From an uncultured Clostridia bacterium (GTDB lineage Bacteria; Bacillota; Clostridia; Oscillospirales; Acutalibacteraceae): DNA of 7,687 nucleotides. Location of the stretch: contig CALYOC010000021.1 in the NCBI GenBank assembly GCA_945227095.1, forward strand, positions 1 to 7,687, in the 5' to 3' direction. Made by a program: the position numbers and the translations under genes. Shown here piece by piece: positions 1 to 5,425 of the stretch. The notes beneath the pieces were generated by a model, which ran no database searches, was not told the DNA's origin, and was given only the letters and a program-made list of their open reading frames with translations. Position 1 is the stretch's first letter, and each line of letters begins with the position of its first letter.

Positions 1-48
1 CGCGATTGCCTCTTGTCTCGTGGGCTCGGAGATGTGTATAAGAGACAG
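1..48. other. Illumina Nextera P7 adapter with i7 index (non-genomic contamination)
   Basis: Positions 15-48 are identical to the 34-base Nextera (Tn5 mosaic-end) Read 2 transposase adapter, ending in the mosaic end AGATGTGTATAAGAGACAG (30-48). Positions 7-14, TGCCTCTT, match the Nextera i7 index N711 in primer orientation. Positions 1-6, CGCGAT, match the end of the P7 primer (CGAGAT) with one mismatch. Adapter, index and primer tail lie in exactly the order of a library molecule, so this is untrimmed sequencing adapter and not biology. Genomic sequence starts at about 49. Any reading frame crossing 1-48 on either strand is chimeric: the plus strand gives a protein start containing SRGLGDVYKRQ, and the minus strand gives a tail containing LYTSPSPRD. 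Both peptides are familiar adapter translations in databases. Confidence 0.98.
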
Positions 49-884
49 ATATTGTCTGTGTCAATTTCATTGAGCTTCATATTGAAAATCCTTCTCATTC
101 CCTTGGGCACATATTTAAGCTCCGATACATTGTGCACGCTGCCCTCGGAGATTCCGACATTTGAAATCATATTCTTTGTCGGGATAATTGCATACGCGCT
201 GTTGAGGTACATAGCCATGGCATTTAACAGCTCAAACGAGGAAACTTTGCCCGTTTTCCTGAAATAATCCCTCGTCTTTGTCGCCCTGTCAATTTGAAAC
301 CGTGCCCACTTCGCAGGGAAGATGTTCTCGCGAATTCTTGATATAGTCTGCTCATCATCTAAATACGAAAAGCTTGTGTCCCAATTCTCCCAGGCCCTTT
401 TCCAGGTTGCCCAGCCCCATATGGTCGGCGTCTTGGCAAAGAGATAATCCTCCTTGACCGAAGCCGAGGAATCTCCCTCGTGATTCATACCGCAAATCAT
501 ATGAACTCTTTTATCGTCCTTATACTTTTCAAGCAAATTCTCACAAAACGGGAAAAAACTCTGTGACGGCACACAATCGTCCTCTAAAAAAATCAGACTG
601 TCCGTATATTCAAACGCCCACTTGAACGCGGCAAACTGACTCTTGTCACAGCCGAGATTGACCTCGGAATAATTTCTGTAAACCTGACAATCCCAATCTA
701 TATTTTCAACAATTTCACGACATTCGGCAATCCTCTTTTCATCCTTTTCATTCCTTGCGCCGTCTTGAAAGAGAAAGAGTCTCGCAGGTTTTGCCCGCCT
801 GACGCTCTCAAACACCTTTTGCAAGGTGTCGGGCCGTGTAAAAAATAAAATCATTACCGAAACATCGTTTTTAAAATTCTCCAT
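49..884 (-). CDS. HlpA-like GT-A fold glycosyltransferase, 3' end truncated by adapter
   Basis: This partial gene has 278 native codons and no stop; its frame stays open through the adapter to the window edge. The translation resembles the glycosyltransferases often annotated 'hemolytic protein HlpA-like' or GT2. The N-terminus has VSVMILFFTRPDTLQKVFES (residues 8-27), typical of the nucleotide-binding beta1-alpha1 unit. A DxD-like metal site, LIFLEDDCVPS, lies at about 97-107 (E101, D102, D103). The family's Trp-rich segment, WGWATWKRAWENWD, lies at about 156-169. A SNVGISEGSVHN segment near 241-252 recalls the family's C-terminal region, so little native protein may be missing. It probably transfers a sugar from a nucleotide-sugar donor in the cytoplasm; acceptor and sugar are unknown. 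The start is ATG at 884, with GAGGGAG three bases upstream. An in-frame ATG at 896 lacks a ribosome site and falls almost at the predicted transcript start. It follows the GT4 gene by 52 bp and has its own promoter in that gap. Confidence 0.85.
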
Positions 885-890
885 AATCTC

Positions 891-936
891 CCTCATTAAA
901 TATTAAGAATTATACTCGCTCAACCGATTATGACAA
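891..936 (-). promoter_or_regulatory. Near-consensus sigma-A promoter for the HlpA-like glycosyltransferase gene
   Basis: On the minus strand TTGTCA (936-931) is separated by 16 bp from a perfect TATAAT (914-909). The expected transcription start is near 902. That leaves about 18 nt of leader containing the ribosome site (891-885) before ATG 884. The -35 box abuts the stop codon of the GT4 gene (TAA, 939-937). The downstream glycosyltransferase can therefore be transcribed independently of the long operon. The call rests on sequence match only. Confidence 0.7.
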
Positions 937-2193
937 TTATTCCTGCGCCATAATCAAATCGTAAACCGCCTTCATATCTTTGACATTCTTCTCGCGGTCA
1001 TGCCATACCTCGGCGGCTTTAATTGCGTTATCGGAGAGCCTTTGAGCCAAGTCGTCATCGGAGAAAATCTCCATTATACGACCTGCCAGATACTCGCTCT
1101 CGGTGTAGTCATACAAAAATCCGCTCCTTGAGTCCTCGATAAGCTCCGGCATTCCTCCGCGGAAGGACGCTATACACGGGATTCCAAGGTGCATGGCCTC
1201 ACGCAGCGTTGCCGACGCGTTTTCAATCGCAGACGGCACTACCACTACATTTGAACCGAGCATTATATCAATAACGCCGTTCGTGCTCTGCGGCGGAATA
1301 AATTCGACATTGGACTCAATACCGAGCTTTTTAATTTGAGATAAAATGTATTTTTGATATCCGCTTTGCGGCACCATCATTGAACCTCTGACCTTGCCGG
1401 CGAGAAAGACGAATTTCGCCTGAGGATATTTCTCCTTGACAAGCTTTATCGCTTTAAGGACAATATGTCCGCCCTTCATAGGAACCTGCGCTGATGTTGA
1501 AACATACACGCGATAGGGTTCACACTCCGATTTCTTCCACTTTTCAGCGCTGTAAAACTCCTCTCGAAGATTGTAGTTGCACCTGAAATACTGCATATCG
1601 GGATTCACCGACTGCATATAAAATTTATCCCAATCGGTGCGCCCCGTGCCGTAAGGAATATCCTTTATGTACTCCCGCTCGAATTTTACATTTCTTCTGG
1701 CTAATATTTTCCGCTCAATCATTCCGTTAAAACGAATACACTCTTTGAGCGTGCGATAACTAAAGAGGACCTTTAAAGGAAGTCCGCCCCAGTGATTAGC
1801 AGATGTTTTTTCAATGACGCCCTGGATTGTCAGAAGCTTTTTCTTATCCTTATACTTTCTAAGATACGAAATTCCGTGAGTGTATTCCGTGCCGTGAAAA
1901 TGAACAATTTCCGGATTGAAGCGCTCCTCTATAATATCCCAATATTTGACTATTTCGGGGTGATAAAACATCATAGTCTTACCGTTTCCGGGAATGCAGA
2001 AATACCTGATATTTCCGACCTTTTCGTCTATAAACTCATTTCCGTTTACACAGGCGACAGCCAATTCCACACCTTCGCTCTCGCTGAGCCGCTTCGATAA
2101 GTCCACAAGCCATGTTCCGCTCGTTCCTGTTTTTCTCCCCAAATGCTGCGCAATTTCGGGTAAAAGCATATTGACAATCCACAATACTCGCAA
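937..2193 (-). CDS. GT4-family (GT-B fold) glycosyltransferase, TTG start
   Basis: The product is 418 residues from the preferred start and belongs to glycosyltransferase family 4, a retaining GT-B enzyme. The N-terminal domain has a GTSGTWLVDLSKRL glycine/helix motif at about 23-36, then VHFHGTEY at about 97-104. A linker leads to the C-terminal donor-binding domain with STSAQVPMKGGHIVLKA (232-248) and the EX7E pattern in PSAIENASATLREAMHLG (E324 and E332). A GGMPELIEDSRSGFLY segment typical of the nucleotide-sugar pocket follows. No signal peptide or membrane span is seen, so it is probably cytoplasmic, building a glycan for the wall locus upstream. Start choice: TTG at 2193-2191 lies 9 bases after a strong AGAAGGAGAG (2210-2201), and the GT-B fold begins at once with RVLWIVNMLLPE. 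An ATG 18 codons upstream (2247) has only a poor ribosome site and adds a non-family Gly/Lys-rich tail. No promoter is visible between the terminator at 2278-2346 and this gene. Confidence 0.88.
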   Translation of the reverse strand: MRVLWIVNMLLPEIAQHLGRKTGTSGTWLVDLSKRLSESEGVELAVACVNGNEFIDEKVGNIRYFCIPGNGKTMMFYHPEIVKYWDIIEERFNPEIVHFHGTEYTHGISYLRKYKDKKKLLTIQGVIEKTSANHWGGLPLKVLFSYRTLKECIRFNGMIERKILARRNVKFEREYIKDIPYGTGRTDWDKFYMQSVNPDMQYFRCNYNLREEFYSAEKWKKSECEPYRVYVSTSAQVPMKGGHIVLKAIKLVKEKYPQAKFVFLAGKVRGSMMVPQSGYQKYILSQIKKLGIESNVEFIPPQSTNGVIDIMLGSNVVVVPSAIENASATLREAMHLGIPCIASFRGGMPELIEDSRSGFLYDYTESEYLAGRIMEIFSDDDLAQRLSDNAIKAAEVWHDREKNVKDMKAVYDLIMAQE

Positions 2194-2277
2194 CTTAAAA
2201 CTCTCCTTCTTGCCACCGCAGACTCCTGCCCGCGAGGCGTAATTCATACCGCAAAATTTCCCGCTCGGTGCTTGATT

Positions 2278-2346
2278 AAAAGAAAAAGCGAGATTTTACT
2301 TCGCCGCAAAGGGATATACTCTTTACAGCAGGATGTGAAATCTCGC
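2278..2346 (-). terminator. Intrinsic terminator in the leader before the GT4 gene
   Basis: On the minus strand GCGAGATTTCAC (2346-2335) pairs with GTAAAATCTCGC (2299-2288), giving 12 bp with one mismatch. The enclosed sequence forms a second stem, GCTGTAAAG (2329-2321) with CTTTGCGGC (2311-2303), 9 bp with two G-U pairs. The outer stem is followed at once by TTTTTCTTTT (2287-2278). A long stem plus U-tract in this orientation is classic Rho-independent termination; on the plus strand the hairpin lacks a T-tract. It lies 171 bp after the stop codon of the small SPKTN-protein gene and 85 bp before the TTG start of the glycosyltransferase. Confidence 0.75.
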
Positions 2347-2389
2347 GGATATTCCTTTATTTATAAAAATTCTCTCTTATTTTCACATC
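2332..2389 (-). promoter_or_regulatory. Candidate antiterminator pairing overlapping the terminator stem
   Basis: GATGTGAAA at 2389-2381 (minus strand) is a perfect 9-bp complement of TTTCACATC at 2340-2332. The second arm covers six bases of the ascending terminator strand (2340-2335). Formation of this hairpin would therefore block the terminator and allow read-through into the GT4 gene. The spacer of 40 nt is A/T rich. What would control the switch is not visible. The call rests on complementarity only. Confidence 0.45.
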
Positions 2390-2398
2390 TCGACCTTC

Positions 2399-2440
2399 GG
2401 AATGTCCGTAACACGCCGCCAAAAGGCGCTCAAACATTCC
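2399..2440 (-). other. Conserved-looking hairpin in the leader (possible RNA element)
   Basis: On the minus strand GGAATGT (2440-2434) pairs perfectly with ACATTCC (2405-2399). Inside, CGCC (2428-2425) and GGCG (2420-2417) close a TTTT loop, leaving the asymmetric single-stranded segments TTGAG and GCGTGTTACGG. No T-run follows, so it is not a terminator. Its place immediately before the antiterminator arm suggests a sensor or protein-binding domain, but I recognise no family. Confidence 0.4.
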
Positions 2441-2516
2441 TCAAAATATCAAGGCTTAACAATTCCCTGCCGAAAAATCGGGGGAAAATGAGAATACCGG
2501 GCAATAATCGGTGTTA

Positions 2517-2921
2517 TTACTGCTCTTTTCTCAACTTTTTATACGCAATCACTCCGGCGGTGCCTGCCAAAACGACAATTCCCGCACCTGCCGCGATATA
2601 CACATAAAAGTTGTCATTTGTTTTCGGAGAAGATGTGCTGGTTCCGGTGCCCTGCCCCTTGTTGCCCTTATAATACGGGCTGTTGGGATTGTTCGGGTTG
2701 TAGTACCAGGGGTCATCGGGGTCACCCGGTCTTTGTCCCGGTCTGGTTGTGGTTCCCTCTCCTCTGTCCGAGGTGTCCGTTACATCTCCGGAGCCGTGAT
2801 CTCCGCCGCCGTTTCCGCTGTTAGGGCTGCTTACCGGGGTTTTTGCATATGCACCTATTGTGCACATAGAAATTGCGGCAACCATAAACAAGCTTAATAA
2901 GATACTTGCTAACTTTTTCAT
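2517..2921 (-). CDS. Small secreted, sortase-anchored wall protein with SPKTN sorting signal
   Basis: The product is 134 residues. A signal peptide spans about 1-26 (MKKL start, hydrophobic core, AYA end). The mature part (27-97) is low complexity, rich in Gly, Ser, Thr, Pro and Asn, including PGQRPGDPDDPWYY and NPNNPNSPYY, with no recognisable fold. The C-terminus has the three parts of a cell-wall sorting signal: SPKTND at 98-103, a membrane span at about 105-127, and a basic KKLRKEQ tail. SPKTN lies between the SPKTG type of clostridial class B sortases and the NPQTN type of Staphylococcus SrtB, so the sortase two genes upstream is the natural partner. The start ATG at 2921 follows AGGAGTG, which overlaps the LCP stop codon; the two genes are 10 bp apart and surely co-transcribed. 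With so short a mature region it is more likely a glycan carrier, spacer or scaffold than an enzyme; the Thr/Ser content would suit O-glycosylation. That role is inferred. Confidence 0.82.
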   Translation of the reverse strand: MKKLASILLSLFMVAAISMCTIGAYAKTPVSSPNSGNGGGDHGSGDVTDTSDRGEGTTTRPGQRPGDPDDPWYYNPNNPNSPYYKGNKGQGTGTSTSSPKTNDNFYVYIAAGAGIVVLAGTAGVIAYKKLRKEQ

Positions 2922-2931
2922 ACTATCACTC

Positions 2932-4377
2932 CTATTTAATTTCTGTAAAAAATACCTCTAAAATTTTTTCATATAATGCTGTTTCATCAACCGTATATCT
3001 TGCAAAACCGTCAACAAGAGTAGTTTTTCCGGGAACATTCCAGATGTCCTGCTCACCGTTAAAATTACTGCGAAGCGCCAGCGGCACAAGGTATGTCAGC
3101 TGAGAGCTGTCAACGCTCGTGACCGCGTAATCCGAAGCGGTGTCGTAAAGCTTCAAGGGCAGGGTTAAATCCTTCTTTGTCGCGTTCAAAACCTGCTTTG
3201 CAAACTCGGTAACATACTGCATTTGCCGCTGCATACGGCTGTTGTTTGAGCTGAAGTTGTACGCGTTGCGGTGGCGAAGGTAAAGCGTTGCACTCTTTCC
3301 GTAAAGAGTTACCGAGCGACCTACCTTCATACGCGAATCAAACTGCGTCATATCCTCTAAAACCGTAACGGTGACGCCGCCGATTCGGTCATTTATAACA
3401 GGAATACCGCTTAAGTCAAGTGAAGCATAGGCATTCACCGGCATTCCGTAGAACATTCTCGATACCGCCTTTGCCGTATTTTCACAGCTTCCCTTCTTGC
3501 CGTCGCCGTAGGCATAAGCAAGGCATATCTGCGCTTCAACGGTGTCAAAATACTCGCCCGAAGCGGTATATCTGTCAATCTTTTCCATTGAGTCACGCGA
3601 AATGTTGAACACCTTTGTCTTGCCGGTGACGGTGTCCACCGCCAAAAGCATAAGTGTGTCCGCCTGTCCGCCCTGTCCGGCAAGTTTCTTGTCGGCTGAA
3701 AACTCGTTCTTATCAACACCCATTAAGAGAATGGTGAGAATGTTCGGATTGTACTTATACCTCTTGCCGTTATATGTTACAACATCTCCGTCGACCTCTG
3801 CCGAATCCGGCACATCAATGGTGATGTCGGAATTTGTCTTTTTAAAGAAATCCGCGCCTCCGAAATACAAAGCCGCCATTGTCACTGCAAGCGCGAGCAA
3901 GATTCCGAGGATAACTCCGAGAATGATTGCGGTGCGTTTTTTCTTGCGTGAAGTATGACTGTGGTGATGCTTTGAGCGTTTCTTCCTATGTGAAGAATGA
4001 GAACCGCTCGACGAAGTTCCGTGCGAATGAGAGTCTCGGTGCTTTTCTGCCTGCGTTATAAGCTCTTCATTTATCAAATTTTCAGTTTTCTCCGAGCTTT
4101 CCTGCCGAGAATGAGCCCGCGCGCTTACATCATCACCCATAAGCCTTGAAATTTCAAGCGCCTCCTGCATAGCAACCTCGGTATTCTTTGCCCGGCGGTG
4201 CCTGTGGTGCGACGAGGAATGACCGTGCTCCGAGTGATCTGCCTTGTCCTCGCCCGACGGAGAATCGGAAACCTCCGGCACTTCGGTTGCACCGCCCTTC
4301 GCCTGCTCCGGCTCGGCTGAATTTTCACCGCTAAAAGGTTTGGTATTAAACTTTAATTTAGTCTTTTTACTTTTCAT
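2932..4377 (-). CDS. LytR-CpsA-Psr (LCP) family glycopolymer transferase with His-rich cytoplasmic tail
   Basis: The product is 481 residues from ATG 4377. Residues 1-148 are a charged cytoplasmic tail with 16 histidines in clusters (48-60 and 113-141) among Ser, Arg and Lys. A single membrane span (about 149-171) follows, then an extracellular LCP domain from about 213. Family marks are ILTILLMGVDKN (213-224), QADTLMLLAVD (238-248), the catalytic-type Arg/Asp in NISRDSME (R261, D262), NDRIGGVTV (329-337), LRHRN (367-371) and SRMQRQMQ (R381, R384). LCP proteins move undecaprenyl-linked glycopolymers to peptidoglycan or, in Actinomyces, to a sortase-anchored protein. The loop between the two Arg motifs reads NAYNFSSNNS where many members have a GD-type sequence, so substrate handling may differ. 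The start overlaps the sortase stop by 11 bp with no separate ribosome site, implying translational coupling; a TTG at 4392 is possible but less likely. The substrate candidate lies just downstream. Confidence 0.88.
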   Translation of the reverse strand: MKSKKTKLKFNTKPFSGENSAEPEQAKGGATEVPEVSDSPSGEDKADHSEHGHSSSHHRHRRAKNTEVAMQEALEISRLMGDDVSARAHSRQESSEKTENLINEELITQAEKHRDSHSHGTSSSGSHSSHRKKRSKHHHSHTSRKKKRTAIILGVILGILLALAVTMAALYFGGADFFKKTNSDITIDVPDSAEVDGDVVTYNGKRYKYNPNILTILLMGVDKNEFSADKKLAGQGGQADTLMLLAVDTVTGKTKVFNISRDSMEKIDRYTASGEYFDTVEAQICLAYAYGDGKKGSCENTAKAVSRMFYGMPVNAYASLDLSGIPVINDRIGGVTVTVLEDMTQFDSRMKVGRSVTLYGKSATLYLRHRNAYNFSSNNSRMQRQMQYVTEFAKQVLNATKKDLTLPLKLYDTASDYAVTSVDSSQLTYLVPLALRSNFNGEQDIWNVPGKTTLVDGFARYTVDETALYEKILEVFFTEIK

Positions 4378-5182
4378 CAATAAGTACACCAACTACAAGA
4401 AGTCTTTTACTCGGCTGACCGGTAATACAGGTTGAGAGGGTAACCAACTTATCATTCGCCCCCGGCGCCGCTTCCTCTCTGATATGACTGTTCATATCGC
4501 TCGACAGGCGCACACCCTCTAAAAACGAGGTACAGTCCTTTTTAGTTTTAAAAAAGTTATACTGTGCATTCAAATTAAAACTGCCGGTGTCGAATCTTGC
4601 GTATATTTCATATTTGTACGCGTGCTCGGGAGTGTAGATATAAAAATACCTGTTATTGTCAAAAAACTGCTTGTCATCAAATTTGTGTAAATTGGCAAAC
4701 ATATAGTTGTTTTCCATATTGTGGCCGTAGATTACCATATTGCCGGTATTTCCGAAATCCTTAGGTGTTCCGGTCTGGGTAAAAATGCAGCCGCAATACG
4801 CCCATTTCTTATACAAATCGTGCTTCAAATAAAAATACGCTCTGCTGTCGGTGGGGTCATCTCCCCCGTGCTGCGCTACGGGATAGCTGACCCCGGTATT
4901 CGGTATGTATATCCACGCGTAAAGCTCGTCGTTATAGGAGGTGAGCTTCTCCCAATTGACGGGATTGTTCATCTTTTCATCAAAGACATCGGGCACAACC
5001 GGCGCGTCTGCTTTGATTTGTCCGGTAAATTCGGAATCATCGGACGCGATTTGAGAATACATTTTCTGCTCTTGAACCCTTTTGACTACGCGGAAGCCAA
5101 AGTATGCGCAAACACCGACAACGATAACCAACGCAATACTCAAAATGACTGTCCACATATTCTTTTTTGCGGATTTGTTCAT
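4367..5182 (-). CDS. srtB: Class B sortase
   Basis: The product is 271 residues from ATG 5182. It is a membrane-bound transpeptidase that cleaves a sorting signal between Thr and the next residue and links the protein to peptidoglycan. An N-terminal membrane anchor (about 10-32) precedes a class B catalytic domain. WIYIPNTGVSYPVAQ (90-104) is the family's start motif. Catalytic residues are visible: His154 in VIYGHNM, Cys252 in TLSTCITG and Arg260 in SKRLLVVGVL. The long insertion and helix between His and Cys (NLHKFDDKQFFDNN onward) is typical of class B rather than A or D. The length is slightly above that of Staphylococcus SrtB (about 244 residues). The ribosome site AAGGTGA lies five bases before ATG 5182 and itself contains a GTG (5191) that could be miscalled as the start. 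It is the first gene of its operon, about 80 nt after the likely promoter. Its natural substrate is the SPKTN protein two genes on. Confidence 0.93.
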   Translation of the reverse strand: MNKSAKKNMWTVILSIALVIVVGVCAYFGFRVVKRVQEQKMYSQIASDDSEFTGQIKADAPVVPDVFDEKMNNPVNWEKLTSYNDELYAWIYIPNTGVSYPVAQHGGDDPTDSRAYFYLKHDLYKKWAYCGCIFTQTGTPKDFGNTGNMVIYGHNMENNYMFANLHKFDDKQFFDNNRYFYIYTPEHAYKYEIYARFDTGSFNLNAQYNFFKTKKDCTSFLEGVRLSSDMNSHIREEAAPGANDKLVTLSTCITGQPSKRLLVVGVLIDEK

Positions 5183-5263
5183 ACAAGTCACCTTTTACTT
5201 ATTCGCTCGCAGGGAGTGAACGCAATTCAGACATCTTCCAAACCGATATGCCGGAGTTTTGCT

Positions 5264-5306
5264 ATTATACATAATAAATATTAACATATTTATTTAATAT
5301 ATTCAA
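5264..5306 (-). promoter_or_regulatory. Promoter(s) of the sortase operon
   Basis: In this AT-rich stretch the minus strand has TTGAAT (5306-5301), a 17-bp spacer and TAATAT (5283-5278). A second, perfect TATAAT (5269-5264) has a poor -35 (TAAATA, 5292-5287). Either would give a leader of roughly 75-95 nt before ATG 5182. The call is by consensus match; which box is used cannot be told from sequence. Confidence 0.55.
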
Positions 5307-5365
5307 CATATTATTTTCCCAATGTTAAAAATTCCCTGCGCTGTGCAAGCAGTAATTTAAAAGTT

Positions 5366-5394
5366 TTGATTTTTTTAACTCGATATGATAGAAT
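5366..5394 (+). promoter_or_regulatory. Promoter of the flavin reductase gene
   Basis: TTGATT (5366-5371) and TAGAAT (5389-5394) are 17 bp apart, a good sigma-A type match. An overlapping TATGAT (5384-5389) is badly spaced. The predicted transcript starts near 5401 and leads directly to the AAAGGAGAA ribosome site (about 5412-5420) before ATG 5426. It diverges from the sortase promoter, with about 60 bp between the two -35 boxes, leaving room for a shared regulator; no clear operator was seen. Confidence 0.65.
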
Positions 5395-5425
5395 AAGTAC
5401 ATAAAATATTTAAAGGAGAATACTT

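Larger units (their letters stand above)
2194..2516 (-). promoter_or_regulatory. Structured 5' leader of the glycosyltransferase gene(s), possible attenuator
   Basis: This 323-bp stretch has no credible gene. Read on the minus strand it holds, in order: a hairpin with a perfect 7-bp closing stem (2440-2434 with 2405-2399) capped by CGCC-TTTT-GGCG; a 9-bp segment GATGTGAAA (2389-2381) able to pair with TTTCACATC (2340-2332); a strong intrinsic terminator (2346-2278); a small GCAG/CTGC hairpin (2229-2218); and the ribosome site of the TTG start. The 9-bp pairing and the terminator stem share bases 2335-2340 and so exclude each other, the hallmark of transcription attenuators and many riboswitches. 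I could not match the upstream part to any riboswitch class I know. No convincing promoter is seen inside the leader, so transcription probably arrives from the sortase operon. The alternative reading is an ordinary operon terminator with chance pairing upstream. Confidence 0.55.

Noticed and set aside
15..48. Transposon or insertion sequence end (Tn5 mosaic end)
   Set aside because: The mosaic end is followed by the Nextera adapter tail and an index, so it comes from library preparation and not from a natural Tn5 insertion.
13..267. Plus-strand reading frame of 84 codons
   Set aside because: Its first residues are translated adapter and the rest is antisense to the HlpA-like glycosyltransferase gene.
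894..896. In-frame ATG upstream of the HlpA-like glycosyltransferase start
   Set aside because: It lacks a ribosome site and lies about six bases from the predicted transcript start, whereas ATG 884 has GAGGGAG upstream.
2272..2607. Plus-strand reading frame of 111 codons across the leader
   Set aside because: It has no ribosome site and no recognisable domain, it runs antisense through the terminator hairpin and into the SPKTN-protein gene, and the minus-strand RNA structure explains the region better.
2511..2897. Plus-strand reading frame of 128 codons
   Set aside because: It is the antisense shadow of the small sorting-signal protein, which has a signal peptide, sorting signal and ribosome site.
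4390..4392. TTG as start of the LCP gene
   Set aside because: No ribosome site precedes it; the ATG at 4377 overlapping the sortase stop fits translational coupling better.
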